64,000 nucleotides of DNA from an uncultured Propionibacteriaceae bacterium (GTDB lineage Bacteria; Actinomycetota; Actinomycetes; Propionibacteriales; Propionibacteriaceae), in the NCBI GenBank assembly GCA_938046585.1, contig CALIWR010000028.1, positions 6,227-70,226 on the forward strand. The letters are read 5' to 3'. The notes under the pieces were generated by a model. It had not been told where the DNA came from. It did not search any database and worked only from the letters and a program-made list of their open reading frames with translations. The first letter of the stretch is position 1. Each line of letters begins with the position of its first letter. Of the stretch, positions 1 to 9,706 are shown piece after piece. The translations under genes and the position numbers were made by a program.

Positions 1-16
1 TAGGAGGTGTGGACAG

Positions 17-796
17 GTGAGTGACCACGATCACGAGACGACGCAGCCGACCTCTGAGCCCGGGCACCAGGGGCACGATTTCCCGAGCCATTTCGACCAC
101 CCGGCGATCGAGATGGGGGACCAGTCCAGCAATATCGACGAGCAGACCTATGCCGAGCTGCGGGAACTGGCCGGCCGCTACCCGCAACCCCGTTCAGCCT
201 TGCTGCCGATGTTGCACCTGGTGCAGTCGGTGGACGGGCGGATCTCGCCGCGAGGGATCGAGGTCTGCGCCGAGATTCTGGGAATGACCACCGCCCAGGT
301 GACCGGGGTTGCGACCTTCTACACCATGTACAAGCGCCGCCCGGCCGGCCGGCACCACATCGGGGTCTGTACCACGGCTCTGTGCGCGGTGATGGGCGGT
401 GACGCGGTGCTCGAGACCTGCTCACGCCACCTGGGAATCGGCCCTGACCAGACCACCGAAGACGGCACTTTCTCGCTGGAACGGATCGAATGCAATGCGG
501 CCTGTGACTTCGCCCCGGTGATGATGGTCAATTGGGAGTTCATGGACAACATGACCCCCGACAAGGCGGTACGGCTGCTGAACGATCTGGCGGCAGGGGA
601 GCCGGTGCACTCCACCCGGGGCGCCACCATCACCTCGTGGCGGGAGGCGGAACGAGTCCTGGCCGGATTCCCGGACGGACGCGCCGATGAGGGGCCCAGC
701 GCCGGGCCGGAGTCGCTGCGGGGCCTGCACCTGGCTGAACGGCACGGGTGGGGGGCTCCGGAAACCGCCGGCCATCGAGAGGAGCCGAGGACGTGA
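17..796 (+). CDS. nuoE: NADH-quinone oxidoreductase subunit E
   Basis: This is the thioredoxin-like [2Fe-2S] (N1a) subunit of the peripheral arm of complex I, which passes electrons from NADH near the FMN of NuoF. The four cluster cysteines are visible at residues 118 and 123 (CTTALC) and 159 and 163 (CNAAC). The protein is 259 aa, with a His/Asp-rich N-terminal extension of about 40 aa and a loose C-terminal tail of about 60 aa compared with short bacterial NuoE. The GTG start has a strong AGGAGGT ribosome site at 2-8. The stop overlaps the nuoF start by 4 bp (GTGA). The upstream genes nuoA-D should lie just outside the window. Confidence in family and frame is very high. Confidence 0.96.
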   Translation: MSDHDHETTQPTSEPGHQGHDFPSHFDHPAIEMGDQSSNIDEQTYAELRELAGRYPQPRSALLPMLHLVQSVDGRISPRGIEVCAEILGMTTAQVTGVATFYTMYKRRPAGRHHIGVCTTALCAVMGGDAVLETCSRHLGIGPDQTTEDGTFSLERIECNAACDFAPVMMVNWEFMDNMTPDKAVRLLNDLAAGEPVHSTRGATITSWREAERVLAGFPDGRADEGPSAGPESLRGLHLAERHGWGAPETAGHREEPRT

Positions 797-2109
797 CTGA
801 CACCCTAACCCCGGTCCTGAGCCGGAATTGGGCCGACCCGCAGTCGTGGACCCTGGCCGCGTACCAGCGTCGGGGCGGCTACCGGGCGATGCGGAAGGCA
901 CTGCTGCGGATGACCCCGGCCGAGGTGATGGACCAGGTCAAGGAATCCGGGCTGCGGGGCCGCGGGGGGGCTGGTTTTCCGACCGGGATGAAGTGGTCCT
1001 TCGTCCCCCAAGACAACCCGAAACCGAAATATTTGGTGGTCAACGGGGACGAATCAGAGCCGGGGACCTGCAAGGACATTCCGCTGCTAATGGCCTCCCC
1101 CCATACTTTGGTCGAGGGTGTGATCATCGCCAGCTACGCGATCGGGGTCCGGACTGCTTTCATCTACATCCGCGGTGAAGTGCTGCACCCGATCCGCCGG
1201 GTTCAGCAGGCAGTTGCCGAGGCGTACCGGCGGGGTCTGCTGGGACATAACATCGTGGGCTCCGGGTACGACCTGGATGTGATCGTGCACGCCGGCGCCG
1301 GCGCGTACATCTGTGGCGAAGAAACCGCGCTGCTGGATTCCCTGGAGGGACGCCGCGGCCAGCCTCGACTGCGGCCGCCGTTCCCGGCGGTGGCCGGCCT
1401 GTACGCCTCGCCGACCGTGATCAATAACGTCGAGTCGATTGCCACGGTGCCCAGCATCATCGACCACGGGCCGCAGTGGTTCTCGGCGATGGGGACCGAG
1501 AAGTCGAAGGGTTTCACGATCTACTCCCTGTCGGGTCATGTCCGCCACCCCGGCCAGTACGAGGCGCCGCTGGGGACCACCTTGCGGACCCTGCTGGACC
1601 TGGCCGGCGGGATCCGAGAGGGCCACGAGTTGAAGTTTTTCACCCCGGGTGGTTCCTCGACCCCGATCCTGACGGCGGACAGTCTCGACCTGCCACTTGA
1701 TTACGAGGCGATGGCGGCGGCCGGAACGATGCTCGGCACTAAGGCGTTGCAGATCTTCGACGAAACGGTCTCGGTGGTCCGGACCACCCTGCGGTGGGTC
1801 GAGTTCTATAAGCACGAATCCTGCGGCAAGTGCACCCCTTGCCGCGAAGGCAGCTGGTGGCTGGTGCAGATGCTGACCCGGTTCGAGAACGGGACCGCTA
1901 CCGAAGGGGACGTGGACAAGATGCTCGATGTCTGCAACAACATCGGCGGCCGGTCCTTCTGCGCCCTGGCCGACGGTGCGGTGGCCTGTGTCACCAGCGC
2001 CGTCCACCACTTCCGGGAGGAGTTCGAGCAGGGGTACCACACCCCCGCCTGGGAGCTGTTCCCGTATCACCGCAGCGCCCTCTTCGACACGACGGGAGCC
2101 CCGGCATGA
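793..2109 (+). CDS. nuoF: NADH-quinone oxidoreductase subunit F (NADH/FMN-binding)
   Basis: This is the NADH-oxidising subunit that carries FMN and the N3 [4Fe-4S] cluster. The FMN/NADH glycine-rich loop GLRGRGGAGFPTGMKW is at residues 53-68. The N3 cysteines are at 344, 347 and 350 (ESCGKCTPC), with the fourth at 390 (RSFC). Its 438 aa match the family. The frame is open further upstream to 748, but GTG at 793 was chosen because it overlaps the nuoE stop (GTGA), follows a GGAG site and gives the normal family N-terminus. The gene overlaps nuoG by 4 bp (ATGA), so translation is probably coupled. Confidence 0.96.
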   Translation: MTDTLTPVLSRNWADPQSWTLAAYQRRGGYRAMRKALLRMTPAEVMDQVKESGLRGRGGAGFPTGMKWSFVPQDNPKPKYLVVNGDESEPGTCKDIPLLMASPHTLVEGVIIASYAIGVRTAFIYIRGEVLHPIRRVQQAVAEAYRRGLLGHNIVGSGYDLDVIVHAGAGAYICGEETALLDSLEGRRGQPRLRPPFPAVAGLYASPTVINNVESIATVPSIIDHGPQWFSAMGTEKSKGFTIYSLSGHVRHPGQYEAPLGTTLRTLLDLAGGIREGHELKFFTPGGSSTPILTADSLDLPLDYEAMAAAGTMLGTKALQIFDETVSVVRTTLRWVEFYKHESCGKCTPCREGSWWLVQMLTRFENGTATEGDVDKMLDVCNNIGGRSFCALADGAVACVTSAVHHFREEFEQGYHTPAWELFPYHRSALFDTTGAPA

Positions 2110-4616
2110 CGGTCGCCACCCAGGACAGCGCCGATCCGGTCGAGCAGGTCACCTTGACCATCGACGGGATCGAGGTCTCGGTGCCCAAAGGCACCCTGGT
2201 GATCCGGGCCGCGGAACGGCTCGGGATCGCGATCCCACGGTTCTGTGACCACCCGCTGCTGGACCCGGTCGGAGCCTGCCGACAGTGCCTGGTCGAGGTT
2301 CCCGACATGGGCAACGGTCGGGGGATGCCGAAGCCCCAGGCCTCCTGCACCCTGGAGGTCGCCCCGGGGATGAAGGTCAACACCCAGCTCACCAGCCCGG
2401 TCGCCGAGAAGGCCCAAGAGGGGATGCTGGAGTTTCTGCTGATCAACCACCCGCTCGACTGCCCGATCTGCGACAAGGGCGGCGAATGCCCCCTGCAGAA
2501 CCAGGCGATGAGCAACGGGCGGGGGGAGTCCCGCTACGGCGGGGTCAAGCGAACCTACCCGAAACCGGTTGCGATCTCGGCCCAGATCCTGCTCGACCGG
2601 GAGCGCTGTGTGCTCTGCGCCCGGTGCACCCGGTTCTCCGAGCAGATCTCCGGCGATCCGCTGATTGCGCTCATTGAGCGGGGGGCCTTGCAGCAGGTCG
2701 GGGCGTACGAGGATGACCCGTACGATTCGTACTTCTCCGGAAATGTGATCCAGATCTGTCCGGTCGGGGCCCTGACCAGCGCCGACTACCGTTTCCAGGC
2801 TCGGCCCTTTGACCTGGTCTCGACCGCCACCTCCTGTGAACACTGCGCCAGCGGCTGCACCCTGCGCGCCGACCACCGCCACTTCCAGGTGAAACGACGC
2901 CTGGCCGGGGATGCCCCCGAGGTCAACGAGGAATGGAACTGTGACGTGGGCCGGTTTGCCTTCGTCTCGGCGCGGGAACGTGATCGAATTACCTGCCCGA
3001 TGATCCGCGAGTACGGGATGCTCCGGCCGGCTTCCTGGCCGGAGGCGATCGACGTCGCGGCGCGCGGGCTGCTGCAGGCTGGGACCAGCGTCGGGGTGAT
3101 CACGGGCGGCCGGCTCACCCAGGAGACGAGCCACGCCTACCAGCGGTTTGCCCGGGCCGTGCTCGGCACCAACAACATCGACTGCCGGGTCCGGCCGATT
3201 TCCAGCGAGGAGGAGGCTTTCCTGGGCTCTCAGGTTGCCGGCCGGACCCTGGCCGACAGCGTCACCTTCGCCGGCCTGGAGCAGGCTCGCCGGGTGGTGC
3301 TGGTCGGGCTGGAACCGGAGGACGAGAGCCCGGCGGTCTTCCTGCGGCTGCGTAAGGCAGTTCGCAAACGCGGGCTCCAGGTGACCGTCGTGGGGCCGCT
3401 GCGTTCACGCGGCAGCGCCAAACTTGATGCCACGGTGGTGGCCACCCGCCCCGGGCAGGAAGCGGCCGCGCTGCTGGCGCTGGACGGTCTGGACGAGACC
3501 TGCGTGCTGCTGCTCGGGGAGCGGCTGGCGCTCAGCGTCGGGGCGCTATCAGCGGCCGTCATGGTGGCCGAGCAGACCGGGGCCCGGCTGGCCTGGGTGC
3601 CGCGGCGGGCTGGCGAGGTCGGCGCGATCGACGCCGGCTGCCTGCCCTCGCTGCTGCCGGGCGGGCGTCCGGTGGCCGACGGGGCCGCCCGGGTCGATGT
3701 GGCCGCCTCCTGGGGAGTGGGGTCGCTGCCGTCCGAGCCGGGCCTGGATGCGGTCGCGATGCTCGAGGCTGTCGAACAGAGACAGTTGCAGGCGCTGGTG
3801 TTGAGCGGCCTGGAACTCGTCGACTTCCCAGACCCCGATCTGGCCCGGCGTGCGATTACGACGACCGGCCTGTTCCTGGTCAGTTTGGAACAGCGGCTCT
3901 CCCGGGCCGCGTACCACGCCAACGTGGTGCTGCCGGTGGCGCTGCTAGAGGAGCAGAGCGGGACCTTCATCAACTGGGAGCACCGGCCGCGGTCGGTGCG
4001 GCGGATCAACAAGGCCTCCCGGACGCCGATGACTGAGATCCGGGTCCTGGCCGCCCTGGCTGATGCGATGGGCCAGGACCTCGGCTTGCGTAATTCCCGC
4101 CAGGCTCGCGATGACCTGGCCGAGCTCGGTGGCTGGGATGGCGCCCGGGTTACCAGCCCGACCGTACGCCCGGCTGAGGATGCGGGCGACCAGCTGTGCC
4201 TGGCGACCTGGCGGGAATTGATCGGTGATTCCCGCCACAACGATGGCGCCACACAACTGTTGGCCACCGCCCGACGGCCGGTGGCGCGGATGTCCACCGC
4301 GACCGCTCAGCGGCACGGGGTCGCCGCAGCTGCCCGGATTGTCGTGCGGCGCGAGCAGCAGGAGGGCCATCGCGACGTGGAGGTCCGCCACGACCTGGAA
4401 TTGGACGAGTCGGTGGTCGACCAGGTGGTCTGGCTGCCTTCGCACCCACTCCAGCAGGGACCCGAATACGATCCGAGTTTCCCCGTGCCGAATGACGAAC
4501 CAGGGGAGGACCGGGTCTTCTGGGTGCCCCTGGGCCGTAGCGAGGGGACCCGGTTCGCGGCCCTGCCTGGCGAACCGGTCACGATCAGCATCGACGAGGA
4601 TGGAGAACCGGCATGA
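2106..4616 (+). CDS. nuoG: NADH-quinone oxidoreductase subunit G
   Basis: This is the large iron-sulfur subunit of the complex I peripheral arm. The N-terminal ferredoxin-like domain has [2Fe-2S] cysteines at 47, 58, 61 and 81. The His-ligated [4Fe-4S] site is H115, C119, C122 and C128. A second cubane uses C168, C171, C174 and C218. A further CxxCxxxC set at 244, 247, 251 with C279 matches the extra N7 cluster found in some bacterial NuoG. The rest is a molybdopterin-oxidoreductase-like domain, for 836 aa in total. The frame is open upstream to 1830, but ATG 2106 overlaps the nuoF stop and starts just before the ferredoxin fold. Confidence 0.96.
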   Translation: MTVATQDSADPVEQVTLTIDGIEVSVPKGTLVIRAAERLGIAIPRFCDHPLLDPVGACRQCLVEVPDMGNGRGMPKPQASCTLEVAPGMKVNTQLTSPVAEKAQEGMLEFLLINHPLDCPICDKGGECPLQNQAMSNGRGESRYGGVKRTYPKPVAISAQILLDRERCVLCARCTRFSEQISGDPLIALIERGALQQVGAYEDDPYDSYFSGNVIQICPVGALTSADYRFQARPFDLVSTATSCEHCASGCTLRADHRHFQVKRRLAGDAPEVNEEWNCDVGRFAFVSARERDRITCPMIREYGMLRPASWPEAIDVAARGLLQAGTSVGVITGGRLTQETSHAYQRFARAVLGTNNIDCRVRPISSEEEAFLGSQVAGRTLADSVTFAGLEQARRVVLVGLEPEDESPAVFLRLRKAVRKRGLQVTVVGPLRSRGSAKLDATVVATRPGQEAAALLALDGLDETCVLLLGERLALSVGALSAAVMVAEQTGARLAWVPRRAGEVGAIDAGCLPSLLPGGRPVADGAARVDVAASWGVGSLPSEPGLDAVAMLEAVEQRQLQALVLSGLELVDFPDPDLARRAITTTGLFLVSLEQRLSRAAYHANVVLPVALLEEQSGTFINWEHRPRSVRRINKASRTPMTEIRVLAALADAMGQDLGLRNSRQARDDLAELGGWDGARVTSPTVRPAEDAGDQLCLATWRELIGDSRHNDGATQLLATARRPVARMSTATAQRHGVAAAARIVVRREQQEGHRDVEVRHDLELDESVVDQVVWLPSHPLQQGPEYDPSFPVPNDEPGEDRVFWVPLGRSEGTRFAALPGEPVTISIDEDGEPA

Positions 4617-6058
4617 ATCCCCTCGAGATCGTCGGTTTTGCTCACGACACCGGCTGGATCGTCCTGCTCAAGGTGCTGTTTGTCTTCGTCTTCCTCCTGG
4701 TCATCACGATCTTCAACGTGTGGTTTGAACGGCGCCTGGTGGGCAAGATGCAGCACCGGCTAGGGCCGATCATGAACGGCCCGCTCGGGCTCGCACAGGC
4801 CGTCGCTGACGGCGCCAAGCTAATCTTCAAGGAAGACTTCCGCCCTGCCGGGACCGACAGGTGGGTCTTCACCCTAGCCCCGCTGCTGACCGGGGTGGCG
4901 GCCTTCGTCACCTGGTCGATCATCCCGCTGGCCGGTGAGGTGCCGGTCCCGTACTACAACTGGGGCGGCGGCTACTGGGAGACCTTCTATACCCGGCTCC
5001 AGCTGACGGACCTTCCGGTCAGCGTGCTGCTTTACTTGGCGATCGCCTCAATCGGGATCTACGGCATCGTGCTGGGCGGGTGGGCCTCCTCGTCCCAGTA
5101 TTCGCTGCTGGGAGGTATCCGCTCGACGGCCCAGATGATCTCGTACGAGATTTCGATGGGACTGTCCCTGGTCGCAGTCTTTCTGTACGCCCAGTCGATG
5201 TCTACCTCGGAAATCGTGGAACGGCAGGCCGGGCCGATCCTGCCGCAGTTGCCGCTGATCGGCCCGATGCAGATCCCCGGCTGGTATGCGCTGCTGCTGG
5301 CTCCCAGCTGTGCCATCTACGTGATGGCGATGGTGGCCGAATGTAACCGGGCCCCGTTCGACCTGGTCGAATGTGAGCAGGAACTGGTCTCAGGTTTCAT
5401 TACCGACTATTCCGGATTCCGGTACGCGATCTACTTCCTGGCCGAGTACATCAACATGGCGACGGTGTCGGCCGTGGCCACCACTTTGTTTTTCGGTGGC
5501 TACCGGGCGCCGTGGCCGGTGCCGGCGTTGATCGCCGCGTACCCGCAGTATCTGGGCTGGCTGGATCACGGCTGGATGGGATTGGCCTGGTTCGTGATCA
5601 AGGTGCTGCTGTTCATCGCGCTCTTCGTCTGGCTGCGTGGCACCCTGCCGCGACTGCGGTATGACCAGCTGATGAACCTGGGCTGGAAGTGGCTGATCCC
5701 GATCTCGCTCGGCTGGATCGTCCTGGTCAGCGTGACTCGGTACTTCCAGATCCACCGTCCTGGTGGGCTGGTGATGCTGCTGCCGCTACTGGGCCTGATG
5801 TTCTTCGGGTCCCTGGTCTGGTACGTGATTGAACGCCACCGCGAGATGATCGATCCCGACCCCGATGACGACCGGCAGGAGAGCCGGCCCCTGGATTGCC
5901 AGCCGGGGGAATTTGACCCGTTCGCCGGCGGATACCCGGTGCCGCCGCTGCCGGGCCAGGTAATCCCGGAACTGGTCGGGGTGGTACGGGGCGCAGCCGT
6001 CGACCAGCGCGGACCCGTGGAGCAGGAGGCAGGGATGCCGGAGGAGGAGCGCGGCTGA
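4613..6058 (+). CDS. nuoH: NADH-quinone oxidoreductase subunit H
   Basis: This is a membrane-arm subunit at the quinone-binding interface. The sequence shows about eight hydrophobic helices and the conserved loop with FNVWFERRLVGKMQHRLGP near residues 26-44. The acidic stretch NRAPFDLVECEQELVSGF matches the conserved third cytoplasmic loop involved in quinone reduction. The 481 aa exceed the usual ~330-420 because of a hydrophilic, acidic, proline-rich C-terminal tail after about residue 410, as in several actinobacterial NuoH proteins. The gene overlaps nuoG by 4 bp and nuoI by 1 bp (TGATG). Confidence 0.95.
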   Translation: MNPLEIVGFAHDTGWIVLLKVLFVFVFLLVITIFNVWFERRLVGKMQHRLGPIMNGPLGLAQAVADGAKLIFKEDFRPAGTDRWVFTLAPLLTGVAAFVTWSIIPLAGEVPVPYYNWGGGYWETFYTRLQLTDLPVSVLLYLAIASIGIYGIVLGGWASSSQYSLLGGIRSTAQMISYEISMGLSLVAVFLYAQSMSTSEIVERQAGPILPQLPLIGPMQIPGWYALLLAPSCAIYVMAMVAECNRAPFDLVECEQELVSGFITDYSGFRYAIYFLAEYINMATVSAVATTLFFGGYRAPWPVPALIAAYPQYLGWLDHGWMGLAWFVIKVLLFIALFVWLRGTLPRLRYDQLMNLGWKWLIPISLGWIVLVSVTRYFQIHRPGGLVMLLPLLGLMFFGSLVWYVIERHREMIDPDPDDDRQESRPLDCQPGEFDPFAGGYPVPPLPGQVIPELVGVVRGAAVDQRGPVEQEAGMPEEERG

Positions 6059-6633
6059 TGGGGTTCTTCGACAGATGGGCCGGCTTCGGGGTGACCTTCG
6101 CCACGATGCGCCGCAAACCGTTCACCCAGGGCTACCCGGAGGGGTGGGGCGGTAAGCGGCCGAAGGAGAAAGTCACTGCGCCGCGCTACCACGGCCGACA
6201 CCAGCTGAACCGCTGGCCGGACGGGCTGGAGAAATGCGTCGGCTGCGAATTGTGCGCCTGGGCCTGTCCCGCCGACGCAATTTACGTCGAGGGCGGCCAG
6301 AACACCGAGGAAGAACGGTATTCCCCGGGCGAACGGTACGGGCGGGTGTACCAAATCAACTACCTGCGCTGCATTTTCTGCGGAATGTGTATCGAGGCCT
6401 GCCCGACTCGGGCGTTGACCATGACGAACGACTTCAAACTGGCCAACACCTCCCGGGCCAACCTGATCTACACCAAGGACGACCTGTTGGCGCCGCTGCT
6501 GCCGGGCATGGAGCAGCCGCCTCACCCGCGCCGCCTCGGTGACGACGAGGACGATTATTTCCTTGGCCTGCCCGCGACCGGCGAGTCGGATCTGCGGAGC
6601 TGGACCACTGAGAAAGAGGTGGTCTCGCGATGA
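6058..6633 (+). CDS. nuoI: NADH-quinone oxidoreductase subunit I
   Basis: This is the ferredoxin-type subunit with clusters N6a and N6b, which carries electrons toward N2 and the quinone. Two canonical CxxCxxCxxxCP motifs are present at residues 60-70 (CVGCELCAWAC) and 105-115 (CIFCGMCIEAC). The length of 191 aa is typical of actinobacterial NuoI. The ATG start shares one base with the nuoH stop. The C-terminal region is acidic (DDEDDYF). Confidence 0.96.
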   Translation: MGFFDRWAGFGVTFATMRRKPFTQGYPEGWGGKRPKEKVTAPRYHGRHQLNRWPDGLEKCVGCELCAWACPADAIYVEGGQNTEEERYSPGERYGRVYQINYLRCIFCGMCIEACPTRALTMTNDFKLANTSRANLIYTKDDLLAPLLPGMEQPPHPRRLGDDEDDYFLGLPATGESDLRSWTTEKEVVSR

Positions 6634-7448
6634 CCACCCAACTGATTCCTCTGGTGACCCTGTCTCAAGTCGGTTTCTGGATCTGCGCCCCGCTGATGGT
6701 GTTGGGGGCGCTAGGAATGGTGGCCTTCCGTAAGGCCGTCTACTCGGCGCTAGCGCTGGCGCTGGTAATGGTGAACCTGGCGATCCTGTACGCGACCTTG
6801 GGGGCACCGTTCCTCTTCGTGGTCCAGATCATCGTCTACACCGGCGCCATTATGATGCTCTTCCTGTTCGTCGTGATGCTGGTCGGCGTCGACACCGACG
6901 ATTCGATGGTGGAGACCATCCGGGGTCACAAGACGGCCTCGGTGCTGGCCGGGCTGGGCTTGGCGGTACTGCTGGTGGCCGGGCTAGCGCGGGCGGTGAC
7001 CGGTCCTGCGGTCGGCGTCGACGGCGCCAACGAGGTGTACGGCGGCAACGTCCAAGGTTTGGCGGCGCTGATTTTTACCCGCTACGTGGTCGCCTTCGAA
7101 GCCACCGCTGCGTTGTTGATCACTGCTGCGGTCGGCGCGATGGTTTTCGCCCACGGCGAGCGGCTGCGGCCGCGAGCGACTCAGCAGGCCCGGGCCAAAG
7201 CCCGAACCCGGGCGTACGCGCGCGCCGGTCAACATCCCGGGCCGCGTCCCGGGTCCGGGGTCTTCGCCCGGCACAACTCGATCGACACCCCGGCCCTGCT
7301 GCCGGACGGCAGCGCGGCGCCGGCGTCGATGTCGACGGTGCTAGCCCAGCGCACCGAGGCCACGGACGTGGCGACGTTGACTGCCCCGGCCACGACCGCC
7401 TTCGCCCAGGTGGCGGCGGCCCAGGACGCCGAGGAGGACGACGAGTGA
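6630..7448 (+). CDS. nuoJ: NADH-quinone oxidoreductase subunit J
   Basis: This is a small antiporter-associated membrane subunit. Five hydrophobic helices span roughly residues 10-175, including the typical YTGAIMMLFLFVVMLVG segment. The protein then continues with a charged Arg/Ala-rich and low-complexity cytoplasmic tail of about 90 aa, for 272 aa in all compared with ~180-200 in short NuoJ. Actinobacterial NuoJ proteins often carry such tails. The gene has 4-bp overlaps with both nuoI and nuoK. Confidence 0.94.
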   Translation: MTTQLIPLVTLSQVGFWICAPLMVLGALGMVAFRKAVYSALALALVMVNLAILYATLGAPFLFVVQIIVYTGAIMMLFLFVVMLVGVDTDDSMVETIRGHKTASVLAGLGLAVLLVAGLARAVTGPAVGVDGANEVYGGNVQGLAALIFTRYVVAFEATAALLITAAVGAMVFAHGERLRPRATQQARAKARTRAYARAGQHPGPRPGSGVFARHNSIDTPALLPDGSAAPASMSTVLAQRTEATDVATLTAPATTAFAQVAAAQDAEEDDE

Positions 7449-7744
7449 ATCCCGACTACTATGTCGTGCTCGCGGCGATCCTGTTCTCCATCGGCGTGGT
7501 CGGCTTCCTAATCCGGCGTAATGCCCTGGTGGTGTTCATGTCGGTGGAACTGATGCTCAACGCCTGCAATCTGCTGCTGGTGACTTTCTCCCACGTCCAC
7601 GGTGGACTCGACGGGCAGGTCGCCTCATTTTTCGTGATGGTGGTGGCCGCCGCCGAGGTGGTGGTCGGGCTGTCGATCATCGTCACCATCTTCCGTGCCC
7701 GACGCTCGGCCTCGGTCGACCACGCGAACCTGCTGAGGTGGTGA
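7445..7744 (+). CDS. nuoK: NADH-quinone oxidoreductase subunit K
   Basis: This is a 99-aa, three-helix membrane subunit of the proton-pumping arm (MrpC-like). The conserved segment with the buried glutamate, VVFMSVELMLNACNLLL, is present in the second helix, and a second acidic residue (AAAEVVVGLSI) lies in the third helix. The GTG start overlaps the nuoJ stop by 4 bp. The length is exactly typical. Confidence 0.95.
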   Translation: MNPDYYVVLAAILFSIGVVGFLIRRNALVVFMSVELMLNACNLLLVTFSHVHGGLDGQVASFFVMVVAAAEVVVGLSIIVTIFRARRSASVDHANLLRW

Positions 7745-9693
7745 TGGTGTCCCCGCTCGAAGTCCTGACCCCGGTCCCGGCCACCGGTTTGTTCAGCTAC
7801 GCCTGGTTGATGATCGCGATCCCGCTCGTGGTCGCCGGGGTGCTGCTGCTGCTAGCCGGCCGGGTCACCGACACCTGGGGGCACCTGCTGGCGACCGCCG
7901 CCGCGCTCGGTTCCTTCACGATCGCGCTGCTGCTGTTGCTTGACCTGCTCGCCCGACCTGAGGCCAGCCGGGCAGTCAGCAACCACCTCTTCACCTGGAT
8001 TCAGGCCGGCGACTGGCGCATCGACGCCGCCCTGCTGGTGGATCCGCTGAGCATCCTGTTCGTGCTGCTGATCACCGGGGTCGGTTCCTTGATCCACATC
8101 TACGCGATCGGCTACATGGCGCACGACCCGAACCGGCGCCGGTTTTTCGCCTTCCTGAACCTATTCGTGGCGGCGATGCTGATCCTGGTGCTAGGTGACA
8201 ACTACGCGGTGCTATTCGTCGGCTGGGAGGGGGTCGGGCTGGCGTCGTACCTGCTGATCTCGTTCTGGCAGGAGCGTCCGGCCGCCGCGACCGCCGGCAA
8301 GAAGGCCTTCGTCATGAACCGGGTCGGTGACGTGGGGATGACGATGGCGATCTTCACGATGCTGGCGTTGTTCGGCTCCAGCTCGTTCGTTGACGTCAAC
8401 GCGGGCATGGAACGGGTGTCGCAGTTGGATACGGTTTGGCCGGGTGGGCCGTCCTGGTCCACGCTGATCGGGCTGCTGCTGCTGCTCGGGGCCTGCGGCA
8501 AGTCGGCCCAGGTGCCGTTGCAGGCTTGGCTGCTGGACGCCATGGAGGGCCCGACCCCGGTCTCGGCCCTGATTCACGCGGCCACCATGGTGACCGCCGG
8601 GGTCTACCTGGTGGTCCGTTCCCACGAGGTGTACGCCCACAGCCCGCAGGCCCAACTCGCGGTCGCGGTCGTGGGCACCGTGACCCTGCTGGCGGGGGCT
8701 TGGATCGGCTGCGCCAAGGACGACATCAAGAAGGTCCTGGCTGGTTCCACCATGTCCCAGATCGGGTACATGATGCTGGCCGCCGGGCTGGGCCCGGCCG
8801 GTGCGGCCTTCGCGATCTTCCACCTGCTTACCCACGGCTTCTTCAAGGCCACCATGTTCCTCGGTGCCGGATCGGTGATGCATGGCATGAACGACGACGT
8901 GAACATGCGCCACTACGGGGCGCTGCGCCGGGCCATGCCGTACACCTTCTGGACCTTCGCGATGGGCTACCTGGCGATCATCGGTTTCCCGATGTTCTCC
9001 GGCTTCTACTCCAAGGACCACATCGTCGAGGCCGCCTTCCACGCCCAGCCGGTGCTCGGGTCCTTGGCCTTGGCCGGTGCCGGCGTGACCGCCTTCTACA
9101 TGACCCGGCTGATGCTGATGACCTTCTTCGGCCGGCAGCGTTGGCGCGAAGGGGTCCACCCGCACGAGTCCCCGGCGGTGATGTGGCTGCCGCTGGTGCT
9201 GCTGGCGATCCCCTCGGTGGCGGCCGGGGCGCTGCTGAACGGCTGGATTGGGCGCTGGCTGGAGCCGGCGATCGGCGCCGACCCGGGACCCGCCCACGGC
9301 TGGGTGCCGCAGATCACCCCGATCGGACTGGCCACTATGACGGTGGTCGCGGCCGGGGTGCTGGTGGCGTACCTGATCTTCGGACGCCGGCCGGTGCCGG
9401 TGATGCCGATGTTCAGCGGCAACCCGCTGATCCAGATCGGCCGAAAGGATCTGTACGGCGATGCCTTCAACGAGGCCGTCTTCATGAAGCCGGGCCAGCT
9501 ACTGACCCGGGCCGTGGTCGCGGTCGATGAGCATGTCGTGGACGGGGCCGTGCTCGGCGGGGCCGGGCTGGCGTTCAGCGCCGGAAAGACTGCCCGGCAG
9601 CTGCAGAACGGCTACGTCCGCTCGTACGCGTTGATGCTCGTGATCGGCGTCGTGCTGCTGGGTGTAGTCCTCGTCGTCAACCGGTTGGTCTGA
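7744..9693 (+). CDS. nuoL: NADH-quinone oxidoreductase subunit L
   Basis: This is the distal antiporter-like proton-pumping subunit (MrpA/ND5 family) with about 14-16 transmembrane helices. Typical signatures include NYAVLFVGWEGVGLASYLL and AWLLDAMEGPTPVSALIHAA, plus the long C-terminal amphipathic region. The family length is ~620-650 aa; this protein has 649 aa from ATG 7744. Three in-frame GTG codons (7738, 7741, 7747) surround the ATG. ATG was preferred because the GAGG at 7735-7738 then has usable spacing. The start shares one base with the nuoK stop. Confidence 0.95.
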   Translation: MVSPLEVLTPVPATGLFSYAWLMIAIPLVVAGVLLLLAGRVTDTWGHLLATAAALGSFTIALLLLLDLLARPEASRAVSNHLFTWIQAGDWRIDAALLVDPLSILFVLLITGVGSLIHIYAIGYMAHDPNRRRFFAFLNLFVAAMLILVLGDNYAVLFVGWEGVGLASYLLISFWQERPAAATAGKKAFVMNRVGDVGMTMAIFTMLALFGSSSFVDVNAGMERVSQLDTVWPGGPSWSTLIGLLLLLGACGKSAQVPLQAWLLDAMEGPTPVSALIHAATMVTAGVYLVVRSHEVYAHSPQAQLAVAVVGTVTLLAGAWIGCAKDDIKKVLAGSTMSQIGYMMLAAGLGPAGAAFAIFHLLTHGFFKATMFLGAGSVMHGMNDDVNMRHYGALRRAMPYTFWTFAMGYLAIIGFPMFSGFYSKDHIVEAAFHAQPVLGSLALAGAGVTAFYMTRLMLMTFFGRQRWREGVHPHESPAVMWLPLVLLAIPSVAAGALLNGWIGRWLEPAIGADPGPAHGWVPQITPIGLATMTVVAAGVLVAYLIFGRRPVPVMPMFSGNPLIQIGRKDLYGDAFNEAVFMKPGQLLTRAVVAVDEHVVDGAVLGGAGLAFSAGKTARQLQNGYVRSYALMLVIGVVLLGVVLVVNRLV

Positions 9694-9706
9694 GAGGGGA
9701 ACTGCG

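Noticed and set aside
1087..2070. Long minus-strand open frame opposite nuoF
   Set aside because: It is fully antisense to a clearly identified gene, has a composition typical of a mirrored high-GC frame and no ribosome site.
3230..4297. Long minus-strand open frame opposite nuoG
   Set aside because: It is a Ser/Arg/Ala-rich shadow of the nuoG coding sequence with no motifs.
8212..9297. Long antisense frame opposite nuoL
   Set aside because: It is a His/Gly/Gln-rich shadow of a hydrophobic gene, not a protein-like sequence.
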